Below are positions 1-7,950 of a DNA stretch of 64,000 bases, in pieces. The position numbers and the translations under genes were made by a program. The notes below the pieces were generated by a model. It saw only the letters and a program-made list of their open reading frames with translations. It did not search any database and was not told where the DNA came from. Position 1 is the stretch's first letter. Every line of letters starts with the position of its first letter. Origin of the DNA: Oceanobacter kriegii DSM 6294 (lineage in GTDB: Bacteria; Pseudomonadota; Gammaproteobacteria; Pseudomonadales; Oceanobacteraceae); the NCBI RefSeq assembly GCF_000422845.1, contig NZ_KE383935.1:63976-127975 (forward strand), written 5' to 3'.

Positions 1-1
1 A

Positions 2-271
2 ACCCGTTGTGATTCCGCCGAGCAGGCCATTCAATGGGCCAACCAGTCGGATTACGCGCTGGCGTCGTCGGTGTGGTCAGGCAATATTGGTCGTGCCATG
101 CAGACCGCCAGTGAGCTGGAATACGGCACCACCTGGATCAACAATCACTTTGCCTTGCCCAGTGAAATGCCCCATGGCGGCCTGAAAAGCTCGGGCTACG
201 GCAAGGACCTGTCGCGTTACGCGCTGGAAGACTTTTCGGTGGTGCGCCACATTATGCTGTCGCATCAGTAA
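2..271 (+). CDS. patD: Gamma-aminobutyraldehyde dehydrogenase, C-terminal part
   Basis: The gene enters from the left edge; about the last 89 residues are present. This end of an NAD-dependent aldehyde dehydrogenase closely resembles E. coli PatD as I know it: the stretches LASSVW, YGTTWIN, EMPHGG and SGYGKDLS, and the ending around [10 protein letters not shown]. PatD oxidises 4-aminobutanal to GABA, the step after putrescine transamination, which fits the polyamine genes (speB, spuC, puuA, puuB) in the window. The catalytic Cys and Glu lie outside the window, so activity cannot be judged. The 3' end overlaps the convergent LysR gene by 20 bp. Confidence 0.85.
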   Translation, partial: TRCDSAEQAIQWANQSDYALASSVWSGNIGRAMQTASELEYGTTWINNHFALPSEMPHGGLKSSGYGKDLSRYALEDFSVVRHIMLSHQ

Positions 272-1181
272 CTTGCAGCTGCTGCAGTAACCACTGAATG
301 CCGGTGTCCTGTTGATATAACGGGTGTTGGATCAGTTTCATGCTCCAGTTGGGCAATTCGTCCGGGGCTTCAACCACGCGCACGGGCAGCCAGCTACTGA
401 ACATTTCCGCCATCTGCCGTGGCAGCGTCAGTACGGTTTTACGGTTGGCGACCATGCGGGCGGCAGCCAGGTAGTTGATCATTTGCACCACCACCTGACG
501 CTTCAGCTTGCGGCTCGATAACCAGCGGTCAACGCTGTCGATGCTGATGGAGTCGGCGTCGGTCTGATCGACCATTACCACATGGGGCAGGGCAAGGTAG
601 CCGTCCAGATCGAGCTGGTCTGGTATATCGTCAAACTGCTCGCCGACAAGGCATACGGGTTCTTCATCGCGCCAGTTGGTTATCAACAGATGCGAGGGGA
701 TTTTGAAGCTGTCGTCGAGGCCAACCACCAGATCGACATCGCCGCTCTCCAGTCGCTCCAATGAGGCCTGTGGGCCGATCATTTCGAGGTTGAACACCAG
801 CCCAGGTGCCTGCTGGTTAAGAGCTGGCATCAGATCAGGCAGCACCACGGCTTCAAAGTAGTCGGTTACCGCCAGGGTAAATACGCGTTTGCTGGTGGCC
901 GGGTTAAATACCTTCGGTGGTGCCAGTGTCTGTTCCAGCTTGCGCAGTACCTCGCGCACTTCCCCTAGCATGGCCATGGCTCTGGGGGTGGGCTGTAAGC
1001 CATTACCGCAGCGCACCAGAATCGGATCATCAAGTTGGCTGCGCAGACGGTTGAGGGCGTGGCTGGTGGCCGACTGGCTGAGGAAGACTTTCTCTGCCGC
1101 ACGGGTAACGTGGGCTTCGGATACCAGCGCCTCGAAGACGCGTAACAGGTTCAGGTCAAACTGATGGAACGACGCGGGCAT
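252..1181 (-). CDS. LysR-family transcriptional regulator
   Basis: A 309-residue protein with an N-terminal winged HTH ([36 protein letters not shown]) followed by a LysR substrate-binding domain. I chose the ATG at 1181 because AGGAAGG precedes it; an upstream in-frame extension to 1244 lacks a good site. It is divergent from the agmatinase gene with 131 bp between them, the usual arrangement for a LysR activator and its target. In Pseudomonas aeruginosa a LysR protein, GbuR, controls a ureohydrolase in this way. Regulation of speB, and possibly of the dehydrogenase ending at 271, is inferred from position. The inducer is unknown but could be agmatine or a related guanidino compound. Confidence 0.85.
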   Translation of the reverse strand: MPASFHQFDLNLLRVFEALVSEAHVTRAAEKVFLSQSATSHALNRLRSQLDDPILVRCGNGLQPTPRAMAMLGEVREVLRKLEQTLAPPKVFNPATSKRVFTLAVTDYFEAVVLPDLMPALNQQAPGLVFNLEMIGPQASLERLESGDVDLVVGLDDSFKIPSHLLITNWRDEEPVCLVGEQFDDIPDQLDLDGYLALPHVVMVDQTDADSISIDSVDRWLSSRKLKRQVVVQMINYLAAARMVANRKTVLTLPRQMAEMFSSWLPVRVVEAPDELPNWSMKLIQHPLYQQDTGIQWLLQQLQVTDATA

Positions 1182-1312
1182 AGGGCCTTCCTGTAACTTC
1201 AGTATTAATGCTGTGCATGTCTTCAGGAATATTATGCATTTCAAGAATTAAAGAACAGCGACTAATCTGCACCCAGTCACTTATTTCTGGCCAATGCCAA
1301 ACAGGATTCATC

Positions 1313-2287
1313 ATGTCTCAGGCTGCTGTTCACACCATGCTCGCTCCTTCTGCTCCGACTGGAGGTTCCGCCAATGCCGATCTGGCCCTTTACGGCATGA
1401 TGGGCATGGGCTTTATGAAGAGCCCGATTCTGCGCAACGCTGAAGAGATCCGCCAAAGCGACGCCGATGTGATTGTTGCCGGTGTACCGTTTGATATGGC
1501 GACTTCTGGCCGCCCTGGCGCGCGCCTTGGCCCGACTGCGGTACGCCAGGCGTCCGCCAATTTGCTGTGGGAAGGTGCTCGCTGGCCGTGGAATTTCGCT
1601 CTCGATGAGCGCCTGAAAATGGCCGATGCCGGTAACGTGGCGTTCAAGCACGGTGAGCCACAAACCATGGTGGATAACCTGCAAGCGCTGGTGCGTGAGA
1701 TTGCTGAAAGCGGCAAGAAAAGCCTGGTGTTTGGCGGTGACCACTTTATCGCCCTGCCGGTGATTCGTGAGGTAGCCAAAGTGCATGGCCCGCTAGCGCT
1801 GGTGCATTTTGATGCCCACACCGACACCTATGATGGTGGCAGTGCCTACGATCACGGCACGCTGTTTCATCATGCCGTGCAGGAAGGCCTGATCGATACC
1901 GAACACAGCATCCAGATTGGTATTCGTACCAACTGGGATCGCGACGGCCATCCGTTCGAAGTACTGGACGCGGCGGAAACCAACGACCTCGGTGCCAAAG
2001 GCGTGTTAGAGCGTATCAAGGCTCGTGTTGGCGACAAACCGGTCTACGTCAGCTTCGATATCGACGCGCTCGACCCCGCGTTTGCGCCGGGCACCGGTAC
2101 ACCGGTATCCGGCGGCATGACCACCGACTGCGCGCTGAAAATTGCTCGTGGTATGGCTGGCATGGATATTCGTGGTGTCGACGTGGTGGAAGTGGCTCCG
2201 GCCTACGACCACGCCGACGTTACTGCACTGGCCGCAGCGACCATCGCGCTGGAATTTATGTACGCCGTGGCGGCGGGCAAATCCTGA
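1313..2287 (+). CDS. speB: Agmatinase (ureohydrolase family)
   Basis: This 324-residue enzyme hydrolyses agmatine to putrescine and urea with a binuclear Mn centre. All family metal ligands are visible: His144 in GGDHF, Asp167, His169 and Asp171 in DAHTD, and Asp249 and Asp251 in DIDALDP. It resembles E. coli SpeB along its length (GVPFDMATSGR, VHFDAHTDTY, DPAFAPGTGTP, DVVEVAPAYD). The ATG at 1313 follows an AGGA and is preferred to the longer frame opening at 1208. It supplies putrescine for the catabolic genes further right. Guanidinobutyrase (GbuA) is a related alternative, but the resemblance to SpeB is stronger. Confidence 0.9.
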   Translation: MSQAAVHTMLAPSAPTGGSANADLALYGMMGMGFMKSPILRNAEEIRQSDADVIVAGVPFDMATSGRPGARLGPTAVRQASANLLWEGARWPWNFALDERLKMADAGNVAFKHGEPQTMVDNLQALVREIAESGKKSLVFGGDHFIALPVIREVAKVHGPLALVHFDAHTDTYDGGSAYDHGTLFHHAVQEGLIDTEHSIQIGIRTNWDRDGHPFEVLDAAETNDLGAKGVLERIKARVGDKPVYVSFDIDALDPAFAPGTGTPVSGGMTTDCALKIARGMAGMDIRGVDVVEVAPAYDHADVTALAAATIALEFMYAVAAGKS

Positions 2288-2309
2288 GCGGCTGTGTTGC
2301 CGCACTGAA

Positions 2310-2332
2310 TCGCGGATAAATCCGCTCCTACA
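2310..2332 (-). repeat. REP-like element, copy 1
   Basis: Read on the minus strand it has the form TGTAGGAG, a 6-bp stem, TT, the complementary stem, then GA. The stem is GCGGAT/ATCCGC. Four other copies (11524-11546, 11575-11597, 60977-60999, 62562-62584) keep the same frame with different, still paired stems. Confidence 0.7.
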
Positions 2333-2374
2333 ACTCCGCTTCGGGGCATGTCCTACTGTCCCGATATGACGCCG

Positions 2375-2398
2375 TCTGACACAGTGCTGTTAGATGGC
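2375..2398 (+). repeat. Direct repeat left of lipoprotein gene
   Basis: This 24-bp stretch recurs at 3089-3112 with a single mismatch; the shared core is CACAGTGCTGTTAGATGGC. The two copies flank the lipoprotein gene 2603-3061 in the same orientation. Confidence 0.8.
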
Positions 2399-2602
2399 GC
2401 TCACTGTGTTCGCTAGTTAAATTTGCAATGCTCCTCTCTGCTGCGAAAAAGCATTCACAGAGTGGCGCTTGCGCTCAACTTTCTATACCTGGTTATCAAA
2501 CCGGCGTTCCGGCGATTGACGACTTGTAACCTGTTGATAATACTGGTTTCTTTTTGAAAGGCGTTCTCATTCGGGGGCTTTTTCATTATCAAGGATGGTT
2601 TC

Positions 2603-3061
2603 ATGCTTCGGATATATCCTCTTGTGATCGCGGCTATTACCGCTTTCTCACTCTCTGCTTGTGCTCAGCAGCCAATGCCCTACGATGCTTCAATGGGGGA
2701 CCGTGAATCCGGTACCTACAAGCAGATTTCGGCCAACTACAGCGACATTCAGTCACTCAAAGCTGAAAACCGTAGGCTACGGGCGCGGGTGCAAGAATTG
2801 GAGTCTGAGTTGGCCGATATGCGAACTCTGGAAGCTCGCGTTCGCATGCTCGAATCCCGGCGCGGAGGCGTTATCTCCATTGACCGCAACCCAACGCCTG
2901 AATGGTTCTGTTACCTGGATCTGGGGTTTGGAGAGCGGGGCTTTGGCAACAGTTCGAACAAGCGTTCAGAATCTGTCTACAAGGTTCTGGAGAGCTGCAA
3001 TCAGTCCGATAAATTCGGCCTGCGCTGTGATGCGGATGATGTCGTTTGTTCAAACGAGTAG
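2603..3061 (+). CDS. Small lipoprotein with coiled coil, function unknown
   Basis: A 152-residue protein not recognised as a named family. Residues 1-19 form a lipoprotein signal peptide with lipobox LSAC (Cys20), so the mature protein should be lipid-anchored; the residues after the Cys are AQQ, which does not suggest inner-membrane retention. Residues about 48-87 are a charged heptad-like coiled coil (LKAENRRLRARVQELESEL). A C-terminal domain of about 60 residues contains four cysteines (FCYLD, ESCNQ, LRCDADD, VVCSN) that could form disulfides. It is monocistronic and flanked by 24-bp direct repeats, which suggests it may have arrived as a unit. Start: ATG after AAGGATGG. Confidence 0.75.
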   Translation: MLRIYPLVIAAITAFSLSACAQQPMPYDASMGDRESGTYKQISANYSDIQSLKAENRRLRARVQELESELADMRTLEARVRMLESRRGGVISIDRNPTPEWFCYLDLGFGERGFGNSSNKRSESVYKVLESCNQSDKFGLRCDADDVVCSNE

Positions 3062-3088
3062 TTATCAGGTATCGGCTCGTAGCTGTCA

Positions 3089-3112
3089 TCTGGCACAGTG
3101 CTGTTAGATGGC
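3089..3112 (+). repeat. Direct repeat right of lipoprotein gene
   Basis: Second copy of the 24-bp repeat at 2375-2398, one mismatch. It lies between the stop codons of the lipoprotein gene and the convergent LysR gene. Confidence 0.8.
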
Positions 3113-3127
3113 TTGCTGACGATTCTC

Positions 3128-4033
3128 TTATCCTCGCTCCAATACACCCACCACATAATCAATAAAACTGCGTACCTTGGCCGACATGTGTTTGCGGCTG
3201 GGGTATATCAGGTAAATATCAATCGGGCTGCGTTGGTAGTCGGGGAATAGCTCCACCAGTTCGCCGGTGTCGAATTCATCGGTGAATAAAAAGTCGGGCA
3301 CCCGGGCGATGCCAATACCGGCGCTGCACAGCGCCAATTCCATTTCCGAACTGTTCTGGCTGACGCGGCTGTTCACTTCCACCTCAATGTCCATGCCGTA
3401 TTGGTTTTTGTATTGCCACAGGCGCGGGTGTTTGAGGTTGCTGTAGGTGATGCAGTGGTGGTGCTTCAGGTCTTCCGGTTTTTCCGGGGTGCCGTATTTT
3501 TCCAGATAGGCGGGCGAGGCGATGGTCACCGCCCGTGAGCACATGATCTTGCGGCTGATCAGGCTGGAGTCTTCCAGTTGCGGGGTGGCTCGCACCACCA
3601 CATCAAAACCGTCGGCCACCACATCGACCTTGCGGTTGTTCATATCCAGTTCCAGGTCGACCTGTGGGTACTCGACCAGAAAGCCTGCAAATATGTGCCG
3701 CATACGTGCCACCGCCAGACTGGGCGGACAGCTGATGCGCAAGGTGCCGGTGGGTTGCAGCTGGTGGCCCATTAGGGCGTTCTGCACCTCGTTGGCCTCT
3801 GCAATGATCTGCTGACACTGTTGGTAAAACAGCTCACCCTCGGCAGTCAGGTGCTGGGTACGGGTGGTGCGGTTCATCAGCCGTACGCCCAAACGCTCTT
3901 CCAGCCGGTTGATTTCCTTGCTGATGTAGGAGGTCGAATGGCCGGTGTTGTCGGCTGCTTTGGTGAAGCTGCCAGCGTTGATGACTTCGGCGAAGATCAC
4001 CATGCCATCGAGCAGGTCGGCGTTGTAACTCAT
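3128..4033 (-). CDS. LysR-family regulator (CrgA/DmlR type)
   Basis: A 301-residue regulator with an HTH at about residues 10-60 (VINAGSFTKAADNTGHSTSYISKEINRLEERLGVRLMNRTTR) and a LysR effector domain. The NRTTRTQHLTAEG stretch and the R-x-S-CPPSLA opening of the effector domain are typical of the CrgA/DmlR subgroup. It is divergent from the FMN reductase gene at 4219, with 185 bp between starts, so it probably controls that gene and itself. The inducer cannot be read from the sequence. Confidence 0.85.
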   Translation of the reverse strand: MSYNADLLDGMVIFAEVINAGSFTKAADNTGHSTSYISKEINRLEERLGVRLMNRTTRTQHLTAEGELFYQQCQQIIAEANEVQNALMGHQLQPTGTLRISCPPSLAVARMRHIFAGFLVEYPQVDLELDMNNRKVDVVADGFDVVVRATPQLEDSSLISRKIMCSRAVTIASPAYLEKYGTPEKPEDLKHHHCITYSNLKHPRLWQYKNQYGMDIEVEVNSRVSQNSSEMELALCSAGIGIARVPDFLFTDEFDTGELVELFPDYQRSPIDIYLIYPSRKHMSAKVRSFIDYVVGVLERG

Positions 4034-4218
4034 AGCGTGGTCCTGTCAGGTTGCTCGTTTGATAATGTGTGATTCAAAGTCAAATGGAAATAATAACTAC
4101 ACGATTTCGATATTAATCTTTTATTGGGGTGAATCTATAGTGTGCTTATCGGTTCGGCAAGGCCTGCAACGCAGCCCGCCGACAACTAATTTCTGGCACA
4201 CGCCGAAGGAGATTGACC

Positions 4219-4755
4219 ATGAAAGTACTGGCTTTTGCAGCATCCAACCACAAGGCTTCCATCAACAAGCAGCTGGTTACTCACGCAACTGATTTGCTGG
4301 CCGCCAACGCCAGTGCTGAGGTTGAGATTCTGGACCTGAACGATTTCGAAATGCCGATTTACAGCATTGACCGCGAAGTGGCTGACGGCATCCCTGAGCC
4401 AGCTAAGGCGTTCTTCAGCAAGATTGGTGAAGCCGATGCGGTGGTGATTGGTTTCGGTGAATACAACGGCAACTACAGCGTGGCCTACAAGAACGTATTC
4501 GACTGGGCTTCCCGTATCGACCAGAAGGTCTACCAGAACAAACCAGCCGTATTGCTGGCGACTTCTCCAGGCCCTGGCGGTGCACAAAGCGTACTGGGCA
4601 TCGCTGCCGGTTCCGCACCTTACTTCGCTATGGACGTGAAAGCCCAGCTGTCTGTGCCAAACTTCGGCGACAATTTTGACGCTGAAAAAGGCGAGCTGAC
4701 CAACGCCGACCTGGCTGCTCAGCTGAAAGATGCACTGGCTACCCTGACTGCCTGA
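4219..4755 (+). CDS. NAD(P)H-dependent FMN reductase
   Basis: A 178-residue flavodoxin-fold protein of the NADPH-dependent FMN reductase family (ChrR/YieF, azoreductase-like). It opens with a beta strand and phosphate loop (VLAFAASNHKASINKQL), and has the central GEYNGNYSVAYKNVFDWASR stretch that corresponds to the family's EYN motif. ATG 4219 follows GAAGGAGA; a TTG two codons earlier is less likely. Members reduce free FMN, quinones, azo dyes or metals. No neighbouring two-component monooxygenase needs it, so the substrate is open. It is divergent from a LysR regulator. Confidence 0.8.
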   Translation: MKVLAFAASNHKASINKQLVTHATDLLAANASAEVEILDLNDFEMPIYSIDREVADGIPEPAKAFFSKIGEADAVVIGFGEYNGNYSVAYKNVFDWASRIDQKVYQNKPAVLLATSPGPGGAQSVLGIAAGSAPYFAMDVKAQLSVPNFGDNFDAEKGELTNADLAAQLKDALATLTA

Positions 4756-4960
4756 TCTGAAAACGGTTAGCTTGAAAAACCGGGCAGGGGGTGAGAGACC
4801 TGCCCACGCTCACCGGGCCGAGCTGAAGGCCCGGACGCTGCGCGCACACCTGAAGTGGGTACGTTATCCACATATTGGGGACGTCCGCAGCACGGATTTG
4901 AGAGTTCTGATTTTCCAAACCCCCATTGGCCAGACCGCACCGCGGTGCTGGCCTTTTTTG
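4756..4960 (+). ncRNA. Candidate structured RNA or 3' UTR ending in a terminator
   Basis: About 200 bases without a convincing coding frame are dense in hairpins: GGGCAGG 4782-4788 with CCTGCCC 4799-4805; CCGGGCC 4813-4819 with GGCCCGG 4828-4834; a GTGG/CCAC stem near 4855-4870; TCCG/CGGA near 4883-4896; and a strong intrinsic terminator at 4928-4959. It could be an sRNA, a regulatory 3' UTR of the FMN reductase gene, or a leader/attenuator ahead of the MarR gene. I do not recognise 6S, SRP, RNase P, tmRNA or a known riboswitch in it. Confidence 0.4.
4928..4959 (+). terminator. Intrinsic terminator
   Basis: GGCCAG at 4928-4933 pairs with CTGGCC at 4948-4953, with an inner CACC/GGTG pairing, followed directly by six T (4954-4959). 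Confidence 0.85.
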
Positions 4961-5043
4961 TTTCTGGCTTCTTTTGTTTACAGCTTCTTCGAGCAGTGAT
5001 GTAACCTGTTCCTCCCGCTGGCCGATCAGTAATAACGGACACC

Positions 5044-5523
5044 ATGAAAGACTCCCCTGAAAACGGACACACTCTCGAACTCGATAATTACGTACCAGCC
5101 CTGATTACCTTTCTGGCGAACAAGCTGTCTGCGGGAGCCTCGCGCTTGTACCGTGAGAAGTTTGGTGTGGGGATTGTGGAGTGGCGTTTGCTGGCGCTGT
5201 TAAAGGTTGAGCCTTGCATCTCCCCTAATCGCATGTGCCAGGTGATTGGGCTTGATAAGGCTGCTGTGAGCCGATCTATCAAGCAGATGCAGCAGCAACA
5301 GCTGGTCACCGTTTTGGAAGATCCCACCGATGCACGCAAGTCTCTGGTGGAGCTGACTGATCGTGGTCAGGCATTGCATGATCAGGTTTTTGAAGTAGCG
5401 ATCAAGCGCGAGCAACTGTTGTTGGAAGAACTGGCGGTTGAAGACAGAGAAGCGCTTATCCGTATTCTGAATCACCTGAATCGCAGAGTCGCAGTGGTGA
5501 ACGCTTATCAGCCGGACCTCTGA
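5044..5523 (+). CDS. MarR-family transcriptional regulator
   Basis: A 159-residue MarR protein. The wHTH spans about residues 55-100 (ISPNRMCQVIGLDKAAVSRSIKQMQQQQLVTVLEDPTDARKSLVELTDRG); the DARKSLVELT wing and the terminal dimerisation helices are normal for the family. It stands 260 bp upstream of a Rieske oxygenase operon in the same direction. Two inverted repeats in that gap (5718-5731, 5747-5760) are likely operators. A repressor that leaves DNA on binding an aromatic substrate is the usual MarR mode, but the ligand is unknown. Confidence 0.88.
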   Translation: MKDSPENGHTLELDNYVPALITFLANKLSAGASRLYREKFGVGIVEWRLLALLKVEPCISPNRMCQVIGLDKAAVSRSIKQMQQQQLVTVLEDPTDARKSLVELTDRGQALHDQVFEVAIKREQLLLEELAVEDREALIRILNHLNRRVAVVNAYQPDL

Positions 5524-5602
5524 AGCGGGTAACCAAAACCGATCTTTTGGCTGGGACAATTCGGGCCAGCCGTTCTGCTTTTTTCTCCTTCGTTACGCTT
5601 GG

Positions 5603-5633
5603 TTTCAGTGCGACTGAAATCACTCAAGTGATT
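5603..5633. other. Two adjoining inverted repeats after MarR gene
   Basis: TTTCAGT-GCG-ACTGAAA (5603-5619) is followed by AATCACT-CA-AGTGATT (5618-5633). The second is followed by a T-rich stretch and may act as a weak terminator for the MarR gene; either could alternatively bind protein. Confidence 0.45.
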
Positions 5634-5717
5634 GTTTTAACGTCTTTTTATTAAATTCCATGTTTTTAGTGTGGCTTCTTTTCTGAGTCATCGGTTGCGT
5701 TTTATTTTGCCTTTATC

Positions 5718-5731
5718 GTTGACATGACAAC
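5718..5731. promoter_or_regulatory. Candidate MarR operator, distal
   Basis: GTTGACATGACAAC is an imperfect palindrome (GTTG-N-CATG-N-CAAC) with the same half-sites as the perfect palindrome 29 bp downstream. Confidence 0.5.
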
Positions 5732-5746
5732 TAAATTAAAAATATC

Positions 5747-5760
5747 GTTGATATATCAAC
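5747..5760. promoter_or_regulatory. Candidate MarR operator, proximal
   Basis: GTTGATATATCAAC is a perfect 14-bp palindrome ending 23 bp before the reductase start codon, in an A/T-rich promoter-like region. Confidence 0.6.
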
Positions 5761-5783
5761 AATAACAACGAAAGGTGATCGTC

Positions 5784-6719
5784 ATGCTTGATGTCGTCAT
5801 CGCAAACACGCAACCGCTGGCGGCAGGGATCTGTGGCCTGACACTGAAATCGGTCGATGGCAGTTGCTTACCTGCTTTTGAGGCCGGTGCTCATATCGAT
5901 ATCCATTTGCCGTCCGGGTTGGTGCGCCAGTACTCGCTGATTGATCCATCCCGTGATGACCAGTACCAGATTGGTGTACTGCTGGACCCGCAATCACGCG
6001 GTGGTTCGGCGGAAGTACATGGTCTGGAAGTTGGCCAGCAGCTCAGTGTCAGTGAGCCGCGCAACCTGTTTGCTCTGGATGCGGATGCGCCACACGCGCT
6101 GCTGTTTGCTGGTGGCATTGGCATCACACCAATTTTTGCCATGGCTTCCAGCCTGCGCTCTGAGGGCAAATCTTTCGAGCTTCATTACTCCGCTCGTAGC
6201 CGCAAGTCAGCCGCCTTTGCTGATCAGCTGTCGTCGCAGGCTGATTGCTTTTGTTATTTCAACGATGAAGACAATGCTCTGGATGCCATGAGGGTTCTGA
6301 CCCAGGCTCCGGTGGAAAGCCATTTGTACGTCTGCGGTCCAGCCGGATACATCGAGCATATTTTCGAGACTGCCCGTCAACTGGGTTGGGCCGAAGAGCG
6401 TCTGCATCGTGAATTCTTCGCTGCCCCTGAGGTGGTGTCGGAAGACGGCGATCTAGCGTTTGAATTGGTCATTGCCAGTACCGGACAGGTGCTTGAAGTT
6501 GGCGAGCAAGACAGCGCGTTGGAAGTACTGGAGGACGCAGGCTTCGATATCCCGTCGTCGTGCGAGCAGGGCGTTTGTGGCTCCTGTGTTACCCGACTGA
6601 CCGATGGTGTTCCCGATCACAGGGACAGCTTTCTTACCACAACCGAACAGGCGTCCAATCAGCTGTTTACCCCTTGCTGCTCAAGGGCCAAAGGCAACCG
6701 ACTGGTGCTGGATCTCTGA
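5784..6719 (+). CDS. VanB-like oxygenase reductase (FNR plus 2Fe-2S)
   Basis: A 311-residue electron-transfer protein of the class IA (phthalate dioxygenase reductase/VanB) type. It has an FAD/FMN domain with RQYSLIDPS, an NAD domain with AGGIGITP and YVCGP, and a C-terminal plant-type ferredoxin domain with CEQGVCGSC and a last Cys in FTPCC. It passes electrons from NAD(P)H to the Rieske oxygenase encoded 53 bp downstream. The ATG at 5784 is preceded by AAAGGTGAT; a GTG three codons earlier is less likely. The two genes form an operon under the probable MarR operators. Confidence 0.88.
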   Translation: MLDVVIANTQPLAAGICGLTLKSVDGSCLPAFEAGAHIDIHLPSGLVRQYSLIDPSRDDQYQIGVLLDPQSRGGSAEVHGLEVGQQLSVSEPRNLFALDADAPHALLFAGGIGITPIFAMASSLRSEGKSFELHYSARSRKSAAFADQLSSQADCFCYFNDEDNALDAMRVLTQAPVESHLYVCGPAGYIEHIFETARQLGWAEERLHREFFAAPEVVSEDGDLAFELVIASTGQVLEVGEQDSALEVLEDAGFDIPSSCEQGVCGSCVTRLTDGVPDHRDSFLTTTEQASNQLFTPCCSRAKGNRLVLDL

Positions 6720-6772
6720 GCCGGATTCTCTCTCCAATAACAACAAGCCAATAACAACAAGCAGGAGTTGAT

Positions 6773-7870
6773 ATGTCTGTATCCATTTACATTCCCGGCG
6801 TCAGTGCCGAAGTGAAAAACGACAGCGGTCGTCAGCAGGGCGCTTATCCATTGGATATGTGGTACGTCGCTGCCCACAGCAAGGAGCTGAAAGACCAACC
6901 AGTTGCTCGCACCTTGCTGAACGAAGCGGTGGTGCTTTTCCGCAAGGGCGATGGCCAGGTTGCGGCGGTGGAAGATCGCTGCTGCCATCGGCATTTGCCA
7001 TTGTCCAACGGCATCATTGAAGATCAGGGAATCCGGTGTGGTTACCACGGCTTGTTGTTTGATGAAGCCGGGCAGTGTCTGGAAATTCCGGGTCAGGCAA
7101 AAGTACCGCGCAAGGCCCGTGTGCATGCTTACCATGTGCGTGAACAGAATCACCTGGTATGGATCTGGTTTGGCAGTGAAGTTGATAGCGCGCCGAATTG
7201 TGAGCCGCCGGTGTATCCGGTACACGATGACCCGCAGTACGTCTTTGACGGCGATGTGTATCACTACGATGCGCCGTATCAGCTGATTCACGATAATCTG
7301 CTGGATCTCAGTCATCTGGGCTATGTGCATCTGAAGACCATTGGCGGCAATGCCAAGCTGCATATGAACGCCGAAATGAAGGTCGAAAGTGACGAACGCT
7401 CGGTCCATGTGGTGCGCCATATGCCCAATTCCGATGCGCCGCCAACGTATCTTGAAGCCTACCCGTTCAAGGGCAAAATCGACCGCTGGCAGGAAATCCT
7501 GTTCAAGCCGTCACATCTGGAAATCTGGACCGGTGCGGTGGATCACGGCACCGATGACATCAGTGACCCGAACCGCGGTGGCTTCCATATGCGTGGCTTC
7601 CACGGCATTACGCCAGAGACATCCACCTCTGCTCACTACTTTTGGACCATGGCGACCAACCCGACTCAAAACGTCGAGGAAATCAAAGCCAAGGTAGTAG
7701 AGCAAACCGAACTGACGTTCGATGAAGACAAGGTCGTTATCGAAGCCCAGTACGCCAACATGAAGCGGTTCGCCGGCACCCCCATGATCGATATTCATGT
7801 GGACGTTGGCCCTAACCGTGCTCGTCGTATCATCGAGCAAATGAAGGCAAACCCGGAGGTGACCGTCTAA
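6773..7870 (+). CDS. VanA-like Rieske oxygenase, large subunit
   Basis: A 365-residue ring-hydroxylating or demethylating oxygenase. The Rieske 2Fe-2S ligands are C70-x-H72 and C89-x-x-H92. The mononuclear iron site is around D174, H181 and H186 (HDNLLDLSHLGYVH). Length and layout match vanillate O-demethylase VanA, and the partner gene upstream is VanB-like. The substrate cannot be fixed: vanillate is only the best-known one, and a MarR rather than a GntR regulator suggests another methoxy- or N-methyl-aromatic. A TRAP binding protein follows 80 bp downstream and may recognise the same compound. Confidence 0.85.
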   Translation: MSVSIYIPGVSAEVKNDSGRQQGAYPLDMWYVAAHSKELKDQPVARTLLNEAVVLFRKGDGQVAAVEDRCCHRHLPLSNGIIEDQGIRCGYHGLLFDEAGQCLEIPGQAKVPRKARVHAYHVREQNHLVWIWFGSEVDSAPNCEPPVYPVHDDPQYVFDGDVYHYDAPYQLIHDNLLDLSHLGYVHLKTIGGNAKLHMNAEMKVESDERSVHVVRHMPNSDAPPTYLEAYPFKGKIDRWQEILFKPSHLEIWTGAVDHGTDDISDPNRGGFHMRGFHGITPETSTSAHYFWTMATNPTQNVEEIKAKVVEQTELTFDEDKVVIEAQYANMKRFAGTPMIDIHVDVGPNRARRIIEQMKANPEVTV

Positions 7871-7950
7871 CGGTTGCTTTATTTCAGTAAAAATATGCTG
7901 TAACAACAGATCAAAAACACCCGCTCAAACAATAAAAAATCGAGGTGATT

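Larger units (their letters stand above)
2288..2602. other. Gene-free spacer, 315 bp
   Basis: This spacer holds one REP-like element (2310-2332) and the left copy of a 24-bp direct repeat (2375-2398). The right part, about 2500-2590, is A/T-richer and probably carries the promoter of the lipoprotein gene; no clear -35/-10 pair stands out. No credible coding frame was seen. Confidence 0.6.

Noticed and set aside
1182-1312. TGCAT/ATGCA inverted repeat as a LysR box before speB
   Set aside because: Five-base arms with a 15-base gap are too weak to call a site.
4772-4999. 75-codon frame in the hairpin-rich spacer
   Set aside because: It runs through GC-rich stems and the terminator and has no ribosome-binding site.
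5784-7870. Calling the genes vanB and vanA outright
   Set aside because: The family fits, but the MarR regulator and TRAP protein differ from known vanillate operons, so the substrate is left open.
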